64,000 bases of DNA. Origin: Deuterostichococcus epilithicus (lineage: Eukaryota; Chlorophyta; Trebouxiophyceae; Prasiolales; Stichococcaceae). Shown here piece by piece: positions 29,512 to 48,247 of this stretch. The notes under the pieces are model-generated. The model was not told the origin of the DNA and did no database searches. It saw nothing but the letters and a program-made list of their open reading frames with translations. Made by a program: the position numbers and the translations under genes. The first letter of the stretch is position 1, and each line of letters opens with the position of its first letter. The stretch is from assembly GCA_033439295.1 (NCBI GenBank), contig JAVTLE010000010.1, positions 1,426,001 through 1,490,000 of the forward strand, given 5' to 3'.

Positions 29512-32336
29512 ATGACGACGCTGCGTGGGCAATCGGCGCTTCAGCACTGCCAGGCACCGCTGTCCTGCGGCAGGAGCAGGCATGCACCGAGCGGCCAGCG
29601 GTGCATGCAGGCGTCACGAGCGGCGCTCGACGAGTTCAGCCAGCCACGCAAGGCGCGGCGGGACCTGGCAGGGCCGGCGCATGTGTTCGCGCCCGCGACA
29701 GAGTCACGGGACGCCACGTCTTCAGCCAGCGGCAGCGACCTGGAGCTGGAGGAGCGCACCACAGACGGCCAGCCGCAGGCGCTGCCTTCCTGGCCCAGCC
29801 CGGTGTCCATCGCGGACGTCACGCGGCCGGTGGCAGCCGACCGGGACATCATGAACCAGAACCTGATGAACATCGGGGACCGGCACGAGACGCTGCAGGC
29901 CGCAGCGAAGCAGATATTCGGCGCGGGCGGCAAGAAGCTGCGGCCTGTCATCGTGTTTCTGGTCGGCAGGGCCACGATGCAGCTAACAGGCCTCAGGTGC
30001 ACCTCTTAAGGGGACATGCCATCCATCGAAGCGTGTGCCTCATCATGCTGAGCGTATAGCAACTACCGACTACGTTGTCTGATGATATGATAATGATGAT
30101 CGAGCTCTGTATCACCGCTAGCATGCAACCTGACAAGCAACTTGCCCTCGCTTGCTTTTCCGCAGTGACCTCACAGAGCAACACAGGCGGCTTGGGGAGA
30201 TCATCGAGATGATTCATACAGCCAGTCTCGTTCACGACGACGTCCTGGATGAGTGCGACACACGCAGAGGTGTGGGGCAGCTCGATGTGCACCATGACAC
30301 TCCTGCAGAATGTTTGATGCATGCTGAAGCTGCATCGTCCTTGTCTGCTGACGGTGACATTTTTCCCTGTGATCTGTGCGCAGGGCAGCCCACTGTGAAT
30401 GCAAAGTGGGGCAACAAAAATGCAGTTCTGGTGGGCGACTTCCTTTTTGCACGGTCGTCGTACCTTTTGGCGCACCTTGAAAACAACGAGGTATAGGGCT
30501 TGTTCATGGCTTGCTGCCACCCCAAGCGCAGGACGGCATTGCTGGTGTCCTGTATGTTTCTCTGTGCATTGCTGCACCCTCGCTGCGCCTCGCCGTCGTG
30601 TGCTTGATTAGTTGACCCTGAGCCATTGTGCTGTGCTGCAGGTGATCAAGCTCATCAGCCAGGTCATCGCAGACTTTGCGGATGGCGAGATCAACCAGTC
30701 GCAGTCGCAGGTGCGTGCGCGTGCCGCCATTGGAGACGTGCCTCGCGAACACAGGCACAGGGCGACGCTGGAAATTATCACACACGCTTCCTGCATCTCT
30801 TACTTCAGATCACCCTCTCCTCTGCACCAGCTTTGGGGCAGCGCCGTGGCTCTCAGGCTGCATCTTTGCTTCCATGCCAGCATCCGGGCGGGGCCTTCGA
30901 AAACGCAGAACTCGTCCTCATTCAGGATGCATGCTAATTCATCTTTTCCCTGCGCGCAGTTTGACACTGACCTCACCATCCAGCAGTACCTGGACAAGTC
31001 GTACTACAAGACAGCGACACTGATCGCATCCAGCTGCCGCGCGTCCGCCATATTCAGCGGCGTCGATGCCGACGTCAAGCACGCCATGTTCGAGTACGGC
31101 CGCCACCTGGGACTGGCTTTCCAGGTGCGTTGACAAACTCGGCTGGTAGGCTGTGTTGGTGGGTGCCGTGATGACGGGTGCGTGCGCCGTATGTTCCTGT
31201 GCATGCATCGTGGCTGGGCCTGACGTTTGGAGGGGACGACTCTTAGGGTGAGTTGACACTGGACCAACTGCAAAAACCCATGGCATGTTGTTGCTGCAGG
31301 TAGTGGATGACATCCTGGACTTCACGCGCACATCGGAGGAGCTCGGCAAGCCGCAGGTGCTGCTGAAACTTGCTATGTGACGCCCTGCCTGCCACCTTCA
31401 AAGCTCACATCTGACCGTTTCGACACCCTGCATCCACTCCTCATCCTCTGCTGCCGAGGCGTGAGTGCAGCATGTCGCCAGTAGGCTGTTCAGGCCACCG
31501 TCCTCAGTCGTAGAGACCGTGTTCCCAGTCGAGTTCAGAACAACAGGACACTGACCCTGCCCCGACCGCTGATGCTGCTCTGGCGCTGCTGCGACGCAGG
31601 GCCAGGACCTGATGAGCGGCAACCTCACGGCGCCGGCGCTGTACGCGCTGCAGCACGAGGAGCACGGCGCGGAGCTGCGGGCGCTCATTGACAGCGAGTT
31701 TAACGAGCCGGGCGGCCTGCCGCGCGCCATCCAGCTGGTCCGCGCCGGCGGCGGCATCGAGCAGGCCCGCACCCTTGCGCGGGCCGAGGCAGAGCAGGTC
31801 CCCTCCCTTTCCTCCCTTTGTCAAGTTCCCTGGTTTCGTCGTCCTGCCAGGAGGCCCTTACCCAGAGGCGCATGCCGGCATCGTGCGTCGAAGCTGCATG
31901 CTGCGCCCTGCTGGCAGCCCGTGGTGGGGGCGGCACACCCCCTCTCCTCTGGCTGTGTGCCGACTTCTGCATGCTGAAAATGCGCATGCCGGAGCTGCGT
32001 GGCTGCCTCCTGGCAGTTGCGTGCCCAGCGGCGCGTTGAGCTCCTTTTTGGCGGCGCATGTGTCTACCCTTGTTTCTCAGTATGAGTCGGAGGAGGAATG
32101 AACGAAGCGTGCTGCTGCGCAGAATCGTCTGCGGCACAATGATGGCTGTAGCAGCCGGTTACAGACGCTGCAGTCTGGACTACCTTCCGAGTCAGACGTC
32201 CACTCATCATTTGGCACCGACCTTTGGCATGCTGTCCCCCTTGCAGGGCCTCCAGTGCTTGGCGTGCCTGCCGGAGTCAGACGCCAAGGAATCTTTGAAG
32301 ATGATGATCAGCTACGTGCTGGAGCGCCTGTACTGA
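29512..32336 (+). CDS. SPS: Solanesyl (polyprenyl) diphosphate synthase, probably plastidic
   Basis: Condenses isopentenyl diphosphate units to the long prenyl chain used for plastoquinone (or ubiquinone). Eight exons close in frame to 424 aa: 29512-29996, 30166-30269, 30384-30490, 30642-30710, 30960-31124, 31300-31356, 31600-31797, 32247-32336. The first aspartate-rich motif is DDVLD at about 186-190, followed by the RRG of the family; [16 protein letters not shown] and [14 protein letters not shown] follow; the second is DDILD at about 313-317. The C-terminus ends SYVLERLY. About 120 residues before the catalytic core are Ser/Ala/Arg-rich and look like an organelle transit peptide plus linker. 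Met at 29485 and 29380 are in-frame alternatives; 29512 was chosen for the shortest transit-like leader. Plastid rather than mitochondrial location is inference from similarity to plant SPS proteins. Confidence 0.9.
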
Positions 32337-33010
32337 GGGACTCACTGTTGCGGAGAGGCTCGGAGACATGTCGGGCGATGGCGCAAAGCCGTCGTCGTGG
32401 CCTTCCGCAAGAGCATATGGGGTTGAATCGTGGGGTATTGTCAGCGTTAGGATTCTGGGCTATGGCCGATTTTGGGATGCAGCACACGTTGGAATGGACG
32501 TAGACGGTCGATTGTTTTACTCTGCTGCTGTGGCCCGGAAATTGCAGGAAACTGAGGACCTTTGCTGATTTGAGACTGCGTCATATTACTGAAGAATACA
32601 GTAATAACACACGGAGTTTGTGGGCGCCTGAACAAAACGGGCACAATGTCGCACATGCTGGTAAGTTGTATCCAGATACAGCAATGGACCACGCTGGTCC
32701 ATTTCTTATGGCTCTCTCCCTCAGAATTCAAAGTGACCGCTCGGAACTGGGACTGAATGTTCCATGACGCAGGTTATGCGTCTCTAGATGTCTAGAAATT
32801 ATGCACTCTCAACCTGGAGGAACGATTGACATCTGCAGAGTGCTGTGAAGCTGTCGCTCGAAGATCCTGTGCAGTGCCATCCCGAACTTGTGAAGTGCTG
32901 CTGCCAAATCGCTGCATTTTGCCGCTTCAAGTGGCAGGCGCCGCATGGTCCGGCGTGTTGCATATATCGCCTCTGGTGTCTGCCTCTAATCCTCCACCAC
33001 TTGTTACCGC
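32337..33010. other. Convergent 3' region
   Basis: The stretch lies between the stops of solanesyl-PP synthase (+) and BTA1 (-). It is more AT-rich than its neighbours around 32400-32780. No gene or repeat is recognised. Confidence 0.5.
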
Positions 33011-36000
33011 TCACTTCCCCTTGCGGGTGGCGACGTAGAAGCTGCTGTACATGTTGACGCGGTCCATGAACACCTTGTCCGCCCGCTGCAGCTGCTCCAC
33101 CTGTATGGCCCCAGGAAAAAAAACTTGGTGATTCGAGTGCATACTCGCGGTCTGTGGTGCAGCATCATACGCATGCTGATCACACAATGTATGCCTGCTG
33201 TGACGCATTTTTGCGGCAGTGGGGGTCAGGTGCGGGTTTGTCAGCGGGCGCACCTTAAACCCTGCGGCGGCAATGATGCCAGCGTACGGCGGCTCGATGG
33301 CGGCGGAGCGCCAGATCACCCGGCCGCCTGGCACGACGTGCTGCGACAGTGCTGTGGCCAGCTGCTTCGCGTAGATCTCGCACATCCAGTCGACGTGGTC
33401 CATCAAGATGACCTAACAGAATGACCACGCCAGACGTGGAAAAAGGACCAAAATAGACAAATATACAGCAGGGTTGCGCTCAGGGCGGCAGGATTGCTTG
33501 CAGAAGGATGCAGAGCCGAAGCAGGACTTGTCACAAAGGCCAGGTCTTGATCTTCTGTGCAAGATTGCAGCGTGTTAGGTCGCCGCCACAACATTGCCGA
33601 CATGTAGCAGGGCTTTGAACCTTTACAGCATACCTCAAGTATAACAACTTGGGCTCTGCAGACTCGTTCTGGAGTCACTGTTGAGCATCAGAAGGTTTGC
33701 AGAAAGGCACAAGCACCTTGGAGTACTGGCGCTGCTTGAGGGCGTCCATGAAGGTGCCGGAGACGATGTTGAGGCCCTCCAGGCGGCCCGCCTTGAGCGA
33801 GTTGAAATTGCTCTCCTCCAGGTACGACGGGCAGTTGTCCCTCGCGAACCTGCAGTACCACACCACGCGAATTGAGGGCCCAGGGCACGTCATGGTGGTC
33901 GAGGAAGGTGAGTGGGAGGGCCGTGCAGCATTCGGGGCAACGGACAGCAGCTGAAGCCAGCGCCGCTTGAGAGCCGGATGCCAGTGGCAACCGCTGCCAG
34001 AGTCAAGCCAGGGGTGCGCATGTTTGCAGCGATTGGATGCGCTACAGAGTTCCTGCTGTTGGCGAAGCCGGCACCTGCCGGTGAGGCAGTTGTAGTAGAA
34101 GTAGTTGTCGGAGCGCAGGTGCGAGTTCTGTGCGACACCGTCCAGTGTGCGGGCAACGTAGCTGGCAATGCTCAGCCCGTCCTTGTGGATCTGCGGCGAA
34201 GGCAGGCGGCCATGTCTGAAGCTCGGTGTTTGGCACGTGCACATGATTGTCATGTCTGTGCAAGCAATTGCAATCTAGACATGAAGGTGTCAGCAGCATG
34301 CGATGCATACTCGTCAATATTTGATATGCACTTACCAGCCTGTACTGCTTGCACGGGACGCCGCCGCCGAACCTGTGCCAGTACCACCAACAAGGCTCAG
34401 TCTGGTAGGGTGGTGAGCGCGAATATATCAGGTAGCTGCAGCAGGCGAGCTGAAAGGTTGGCTCTGCACGAAACGACCTGCGCCTGCTGTCATACAGCAG
34501 GATGCAGACATGTGCATCAGGGAAGCAGTTTGCAACAGCAGCCAAAGAAGCAGCCGAGGCGCACCAAAGCACGAAGCGGTTGAAGAACAGCAGCGACACC
34601 AGGCTGATGAGCGCATTGACGAGCCACGTCGGGCCGCTGCGCAGCAGCCGCACGGGCCAGGCGGCCTCCCAGGCGGCCCGCTGGTCCTCCAGGGTGGGCG
34701 CGGTGGCCACACGCAGCACCGCGCCGCCCAGCCCCAGACATTTCATGATGATCTGGAACATCCAGACCACCTGCCCCTGCACAGTGAGGGCAGGCGCAGC
34801 TGCTCAATGCCACGTCACATGTCGAGACTGCTGCCGCAATCAGCATGCAGTGACATGAGACGGCGCTGCTAGCTGCCCGCCATAACCAAGACGGAGCTGC
34901 ATTGTGCCATGGTGTTGCAGAGACGAATGTCATGAGTGTGCCTCGTGACAGCCTCACCATGCCGCCCTGGTAGTAGAGGCCGCTGCGGAAGTAGTGCAGT
35001 CGGGTCTTCCAGAAGGTGTGGCTGGTCTGTGTCAGGAAGGGCGCCAGCCGCGTCTCATACAGCCGCTCGATGTGGGCGTGCCGGCCCTCCCCAAACATCG
35101 CCCACACGTCCTCGTACTGCAGCTCCCTGTTGTGCAGGCACCGTTCCGATATCAGGACGGCAGCACGAGGCTGGGGCGCCGTCCCGTGGCAGCTCGACAC
35201 GCGCAGCAGAGACCAACCGGTGGGCGTGCTTGCCTTTTGGATGGTAGCTGCCTCCATCGATGACTGTACGACTGGTGATGCTCCTGCATGTCGACAGCTG
35301 CAGAGAGGCGATATGGCAGACAGGCGGTGTAAAACCCTGCCTGATGGCGGTGGCCTTGAGCTCCAGCAGGGCGCTCTGCGCCGGATTGCAGTCCACGGCG
35401 GTCACTGAGGACGCGCCCTGCAGGCACATGTTGATGGCGTTGCAGCCGCCGCTGGTCAGGGTCAAGCACACGTCGCCCTTGCCCACCCGCAGCACCTGCA
35501 GGCAGCGTGATGAAGCACGTGGAGCGCAGCACAAGAGACATGGCACCGAAGGGCCTAGCATACCGCACTTGCACAGCGCATGTCATGTAAGTGGTGTAGG
35601 CGGCGGAAGATGGATCGCTGCCGGACTCGATGAAGCTGGTGTAGCAGAGCAATCTCATTTTAAAAAGCAGCCAGCGACAATGCGCACCTCCATGTCTGGC
35701 CGCGGGTCCTCCCACGACTGAGTGTACAGGAAGGTTGGCGGGAACATCGGCGGCGCCTCCACCTGCATCGTGTCGCAGATGTTGTCAAACACGCAGCTGC
35801 GCAGCATCCACCGTGAGGTGCAAGGAAGCGGAGCAGGCAAACACACCTGGCAGAGCCGAAGGCCAGACGCACTCGGTGATCAGATGAAAGGTCAGGAAAT
35901 ATGAAGGAGGGCCTCAGTGCGTCCAATCAGAGGCACACCTTGTTCTCCAGCAGCACGGTGGCGAGCTGCGGCACGTGGCCCACCCACACATAGTAGGGCG

Positions 36001-37832
36001 CCCGCAGGTAGGGCACGTAGGGGATGCTGCCCTGGCTGTTGGTCTCCCACACGCGCGACAGCTGGTGGTCCAGGTATTGCCGCCGTTCCGGCCCGATGTC
36101 GATGCTGTCTGTGTCGAAGATGCACCTGCGGCAGCGGCAGCAGATGTGGTTCAAAGGACTGTGCGTGTGACGGCAGCAACGACCGCTGCCAGCTGACAGC
36201 TCCCAGGGTCGCATGTGGAAACAGGGAGCTACTTGCTGTAGCCGCCAGCGTCGCGTCCCTGCAGCCGACACGTGGCGCAACGAACGAGTGCAGCAGCGGC
36301 AGCCCCACAGAAACGCACCGCCAGAAGAAGCGGCGCGCCCAGGTCATCTGCCGCAGCGGCAGGTCGAACTTCGAGGACACGAAGAAGTCTGTGACGCCCA
36401 TCAGGCCGCGCTCCGGGTCCAGGTAGGAGATCGCCTGGTCCACCGCCGAGTGAAATGGCGGGATCACTGCACGAGAGCAAAGCTGCACTTCAGCAAACCA
36501 GGTCGCTAACACCTTCTGCACGTCAGAATCAGGGACGCAATTCTCGTTGCGGCCGCCGGCAATTGGGCCATATTTTGGCTTCCGACGGCCCTGCTGGCAG
36601 CGTGGCATGCGGAGCCCCTGAGCCGGTCCTGCTATGGAGCGAGCCAGCGCGTCACGTGACCTGGGCAAGAAGAAGAAGGCGCGCACTGGACAGCGAGTAG
36701 GAGAAGGTGACGGCGGTGGCCTGCCCTGGGGGCGCAAAGGTGCAGGCGTCCCCCTCCACTACGTGCACGTTGGTCCAGCCCTTGGCCGCCACCTTGAGCC
36801 GCGCCTGCTTGCACAGACTGGCGCACAGGTCCACCACATAGATGGCCTTGAATTGCGCCAACGGCAGGTACTCCAACATCATCTCCACGTTGGCCTGCGC
36901 GCACGGCAGGCGGGAGACTGGGTGAGATACTTGTGTCAATTGCGGCCAATTGTGTGCACACATGTGTCGGGTGCGAGAGTCTGATGACAGGCTCTGCAGG
37001 AGATTGTTCTTGATGAGTCGGGGAGGCTGCAGGTTGGCAAACCACGAGCACACCAAGACCAGCACTACGAGAACACCCAGGACTAGGCCCAGACAGACTG
37101 ATCGATGAACAGTAAGCGTGCTGCTGCGATGAGACTTCAACGATCACATCGCGAGCCGCACTGGTGCCCCCTGGCCTGCCGCCCGGCGGCCGGCAACGAA
37201 GTTTCGCCACACGGCAAAGGTGCGAATATTTCGGCGATTTTCGAAAGCCGCACCCCTGTGCCGCCGCCGAGGTCCACCCACACCAGGTTGGTCTGGTACC
37301 TCAGCCTTGCCGCGACCGCCGCCAGCATCTGTTTCCTGCCCCACAGAAAGCTGCTCCTGAAGCGGTCGTCTGCACGGGCACACGAGCGTCCAATCAGCAG
37401 GTGCAGGTGGTTTGAACCGTCTCCGATGACCATTGCGACGATGCATAAGATGAATCAAGCAGACAGTAGAGTGCCAAGACATGTGGCGGTGGCGACAAGG
37501 GCCCCGGCAAAGACTGACTGCCGGGTTGGGCGAGCCGAGATCACAGTCCGCAAGACGCTCCGACAGGCCAAAGCCACCGCGCCAGCAAAATCACCCAGCA
37601 CGTGACCAAAGGCAACGATTAAAGACTCACATGCTGCTGCTTGCGGCCCGTAGAAGGATTCCAGGCGCTCAGCGTGATCGCTGCCGGAAGCCTTCTTGAA
37701 CCACATGGACTTGAGGACCGTGAGGTCCTGCTGCACGCCCTTCAGCGTCTCCATGCGGTCCATGCTGCGGATCCTCTGGATCAGGCCGGGCCGTACAGCG
37801 GCGCCCAGCTGGGCCTCCCCGCCTTTTCCCAT
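33011..37832 (-). CDS. BTA1: Betaine lipid synthase, BtaB-BtaA fusion
   Basis: Makes the betaine lipid DGTS from diacylglycerol and S-adenosylmethionine. About fourteen exons; those checked in phase are 37832-37631, 37369-37254, 36894-36687, 36466-36319, 36125-35939, 35846-35688, 35495-35341 and 35126-34958. The N-terminal half is the BtaB-like methyltransferase: SAM motif VWVDLGGGTG at residues 97-106, FKAIYVVDLCASLC, GVTDFFVSSKFDLPLRQM. The C-terminal half is BtaA-like: CLTLTSGGCNAINMCL, DCNPAQSALLELKATAI, YEDVWAMFGEGRH, SHLRSDNYFYYNCLTGR, ILMDHVDW, PGGRVIWRSAA and a terminal RVNMYSSFYVATR. This order (BtaB then BtaA) is that of the Chlamydomonas BTA1 fusion. A hydrophobic stretch, ALISLVSLLFFNRFVLW, may contact the membrane. 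The intron at 35340 appears to use a GC donor (CAG|GCAGGG). Exons after 34958 are clear in content but their ends are approximate. Confidence 0.93.
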
Positions 37833-38526
37833 GCTGAGCAGCGAGTGTGCGCCTCTTCTTGGAATGGTCTGCTGACGACGGCAAAATGGGCTGCTGACCC
37901 CTGATCAGACCGCTACAACTGCGCCAGCTCCTTGGAGGTGCAGTATGGGGCCCAAAACATATGGTGCAGCACACAGCGCGCCGGCTGGCCGCTCAAACAG
38001 GTCGAGATGCCTTCGAAAGGCATCTCGGTCCCCCGTTTCGCCTGTACCGTATCACTGCCCTGCTGCAATCCTGACTTCAACTCTGCGAGTCCCGCCTTGC
38101 CGCCCGACAAATTTTCAAATTCGTGATCGGGCCGCGGGGCTCACAGCCTCACACAGGTGTCCATCCGCTGCTGTTGGTCCGACTGGGCATACTCTAGCTC
38201 CCGATATTGCTTTTGACTGCGCCGTGCGATCTACGCGTGCTCCTCTGCCGTGCTCGCGGCCAAGCGTTTCTCACGCTGCGGCGCTGGGCGTGCGCCGGGC
38301 TAGCAGGGCAGCTTGGACCGCGCGGCACGCTGCGGCATCAACCACTGAACGGACGCGAGGCCATAGAGCGAGGCCCTGACGCGCGCCGTTGCATGGGAGG
38401 TTAGTAGTTGAGTTCGCATCCAGCGTGCAGGCAGCCGGCTTGTTCACGCCGAGCACGCGATCGGCCTGAAGCACAGTAGATCAAGAACATGCACGACGAA
38501 TTTAGGGGCCTTGATCGCAAATCTGC
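37833..38526. promoter_or_regulatory. Divergent promoter region, BTA1 / F-box protein
   Basis: The stretch separates two divergent start codons. No coding segment is convincing. BTA1 is induced by phosphate shortage in Chlamydomonas, so phosphate-response sites may exist here, but none was recognised. Confidence 0.35.
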
Positions 38527-38889
38527 ATGCATGGTCCTCGCGTTGGGCCTCGTGCGAATCCAGCCTGTTTGTACCGTGCTGCAGGTCAGCGGCTGCGCGG
38601 CAGGAGTCTTCAGGAGCGGGCCTTCGCGTCCAAACCGGACGCGCAGGCGCGATCCGGCGGCGGACGCCGCTCCAGCTCGCCCTCTGGCAGCGATGTGCAG
38701 CAGCCAGCGCCGCTCAACCCCGCAGAGCGGCCACTGCAGCCGGCCGGCCGGCCGCATTGGGCAGGGTGCCCTGAAACGGAAGCCACCAGCGCCGTGCGCG
38801 CCTCAGCGGCCGCAGAGCCTTCTCAGGCGGCTGATCCATCCCAGCACTGGCAGCAGTATGCGCCGCTGCAGCACCTGGCGCCACAGCCT

Positions 38890-38934
<45 letters not shown>

Positions 38935-40281
38935 GCGCGCCAGCACAAGCACAAGGAGCAGAATGTGCTCAGCCAGCAGAAGGCCATCCTGCCGGGCGTG
39001 CTGGCGAGCCTGGTGCAGGCGCAGCGCAGCTTCCAGGTGCATCCTGCCTCGAAACCATCGCGGCCGCCGCTGGGGCCATCGGCGCCCTCAAAGCGCATCT
39101 GCATCAATGGCGCTGGCTGCAGGCCGGACGCAGACAGCTGCTGCGAGGGCGTGGCGACGTCGCACCCGCAAAACAGCGTGCCGCAGCTGCGTCCCTCACA
39201 CCTCCTCGCAATGCAGCAGCAGCAGCGCGAGCAGCAGCAGCGGCTGGCGGCGGCACACCAGCGACGGCCTGGCCCGCATTGCAGCGTCCGGCAGCCCGGC
39301 GGGCGGCAGCTGAGCGTGCGCATGCCGCTGGCGGCAGACATGGCGCACGCAAAGCTGCACAGCTTCTTCTCGCGGCGGCGGCGGCTGCTGCAGCAGCTGG
39401 GCCGGCGACCGAGCCGCTACGAGCGGCCGCCGCAGGCGGGCCCGCGCAGCGGTCTGCTCGCGCTGCCAGAGGACGTGCTGGTGCGCTTGCCTAGCTGCAG
39501 TAAGTAGTTATGGCAACATGAGTAAAAGGTATATGCTTACGCCATCTGGCTCAGGGGGACAAACTGCAGAGTATGTTTGTGCTGTGCAGCTCAAGGTCAT
39601 CTGCATGCTGCGGCATCAAGAGATCGGCGACCTGTTCAGCGTCTGCAAGGAGTTGCGCGCCACGGTGAGTTCCCGTGCACTGTGACCCCTCAAAGCCGGC
39701 CTCGAGCCACTGCAGATCCGGCACTGCAAGGCCATGCGGCGCCTCACTCACTTGGCTCTGCGGTCGCATTCCCCCGGCATCTTCCCATGCAGAGCTGCGA
39801 TGTGATACCTCTGAGAAGCACTCTACCGATGAGCCGTCCTGCTCACTTTCCCTGCAGATGGACACCGCCATGCTGCTGCACTTCAACGTGTCCACGCCGT
39901 CACACCACGACGGCCCGGGGCAGTGCCTGCCGCCGCGGCCTGCCAAACGCGGCGGCTCCCCCACATCGTCCACCGGCCCTGCTGGCAGCGCCGAATGGTG
40001 CGCCGGCTTCCTGTCCACACCAGCAAGCGTGCGAGCAGTCACAGGCGCAGGATCGAGTAACGAGGATATCTGACCTGACAAGCCCTCCCATCCTCCACCC
40101 TCGCCCGCTGACGCATCGCTGACGCTACCTGTGTAGGGACACGCACCCGCCGCGGCCGGCGGCGCCGCGGGCGCTGCTGTTCCAGGACGACTCGGAATGC
40201 TCGTTGGGAGGCGGCGATGGGGACATGGATGCCGAGGCGTACCCCTCCACGCCGCTGACACCCATTAGCATTGCATCGTGA
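38527..40281 (+). CDS. F-box protein, SKIP27-like
   Basis: Probable substrate adaptor of an SCF ubiquitin ligase. Exon 1 (38527-39480) is a long low-complexity region with a 15-residue Gln tract and a second Gln/Arg-rich patch, ending LLALPEDVL. Exon 2 (39590-39664) continues LKVICMLRHQEIGDLFSVC, and exon 3 (from 39858) gives MDTAMLLHFNVSTP. Joined, these match the short C-terminal F-box of plant SKIP27-type proteins (LPQDLLVRILCGV..DLKQLF.VSK, then HFAYSTP), which is known family structure. The last exon begins near 40137 and ends TPISIAS at 40281. The exon 3 donor is unresolved: the frame that gives a sensible last exon needs a donor within about 40010. No substrate-binding repeats (LRR, kelch, WD) are present, as in SKIP27. 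Start at 38527 is the first Met of a long open exon; no better choice is seen. Confidence 0.68.
38890..38934 (+). repeat. Coding (CAG)14 CAA trinucleotide repeat
   Basis: Fourteen exact CAG codons plus one CAA encode a 15-residue Gln tract in the F-box protein. The near-absence of CAA interruptions suggests recent slippage and likely length variation among strains. Confidence 0.97.
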
Positions 40282-41269
40282 AGCCACACGCCGCCACACA
40301 GGCCAATGAAGCCGCGCCGCGCTGAGCTATCAGGAAACAGCGCTTGCGAGCTGATGCGGTCGGGGTCTGAGGGGTGGGTAGGTTCTGAGCCAGTCATTTC
40401 AGCAACGGGGGTCAATCTCTGACCTCCATTTGAATCCTTTTTGTACCATAGCAGATTGATCGTGTTTTGAGCACCTCATCAGTTGTTGTGGCAGAACCTT
40501 GATCTGGCAATATACGTTGCTGGTTGTAAACGTCCTAGTCCCAGCAGGCACATAATGGTCTACTGCTTCGCAAACTCTGCTGGTTTTGAGTTGATGGACA
40601 GCTGTTACAATGGGTCATGTGATAATGTGATTATTTTGGTGAACAGAGGATGGTTTCATCAAAACATTCGTTAATAGATTAACACACGCCCCTCTCCCGA
40701 GGACCGGTTTCACCGGCAGAGGCAGGTACAAATACCAAGTCAAAGTTCACTGCAGTTCGCAGGAAAGCCAAAGACTCGACAGCCCGCCTAGAGGTGCCCC
40801 TCTCAGGAGTAGCCAGCTTCGCCGGCAGAGGCACCAATAAACTGCTGTCCAGAGTAAACTGAACACGGGTCACTTGTAGCAGAAGGATATGCTAGGTAGT
40901 ATCATATGCGTGACAGGCGAAAGGCGCGCGACACTCCCCAGCCCTGCCAAGGGAAGGAGATGCCGCACGGCCCTCCGCACAGGCACCGCCCCTCTCTCGA
41001 AGACGATGACAAGCACAGTGTTTGCTGTCAGAGGAGACAGGCGCCCTCGCTCAGACACGGGCGGACATGGGCTCCAATCATGACGCCCAGCACCCGCCAA
41101 TCGCCCGGCGGAAGAAAGGTCCTTGGTGCCACAGGAGAGGGCACTGCGCCCCAGTGCATCTGCTTTGGCCGTGAATGGCTGCAGCTCCCTTTACACGACC
41201 CTTCCCAGGCCGCGCCGCTAGGACAGCAATGCTCCCGCAACTCGTGGGCTGTGGCAGCCGCGGCGCCGC
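40282..41269. other. Convergent 3' region, AT-richer patch
   Basis: About 1 kb lies between the F-box gene (+) and NSUN2 (-) stops. It is AT-richer than the rest of the window near 40430-40680. A TGTAA at 40525-40529 could be the F-box polyadenylation signal. Two related blocks sharing CCCCTCTC and CGGCAGAGGCA lie at about 40687-40726 and 40796-40837. No gene is recognised. Confidence 0.45.
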
Positions 41270-47649
<6,380 letters not shown>

Positions 47650-48247
47650 GCTGGCGCCTGCTCCACAGCTGCCCTGCCAATCACGATCGACCGACGACCG
47701 CAGGTGCTATAGCCTCAGCCCTGCACGTTATCCCTGCGTCAGCAAGAGGCACTGAGCTGGCAGGACGCGGGTGGCAGTTCTGCCTCCATGCGACTGTAAT
47801 CCTGGTACAGTAACGCCTGGTGCTCGGGATCCGAGCGAGCGCAAGCATCACGTATAATGACCATATGGTGCTCGATATCAGGGTTACTGGTTCACACAGT
47901 GAGTGCCGCATGCACGAATCCTGTTGGGCACAAACCTCTGTCACAGCCGCCTAGACAAGCCCCTGCGATCGCTGGGCTTGACGATGCTCGATTGCACCGC
48001 GCACAACGCGGTTTTGCTGTCCCTCACTGACAATTGGATGCTCAGCCGCTGGAAGTCTGTGCAACAGATGCCGGAGTTGCTGCAGGAGGTGTTGTGGGAA
48101 ATTGTCGGGCTGCCCATTCTCAGCGTCCCAGCAGCAGCCTAACCATATTGCGTGCTAATGCAAGCACTTATCCTCGCCAGGAATTGTGCCTCAGAGCGCA
48201 GCACACGCCCGCCCAGCCCACTGCGATCGCTGCCGCTCCCGGACGCC
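47650..48247. promoter_or_regulatory. Divergent promoter region, NSUN2 / ATP synthase b'
   Basis: The stretch separates two divergent start codons. A 79-codon open frame at 47903-48142 was considered but has no supporting similarity. No motif was recognised. Confidence 0.4.

Noticed and set aside
47903-48142. A 79-codon plus-strand frame upstream of ATPG
   Set aside because: It lies in a divergent promoter region and has no recognised similarity; a small unknown gene cannot be excluded.
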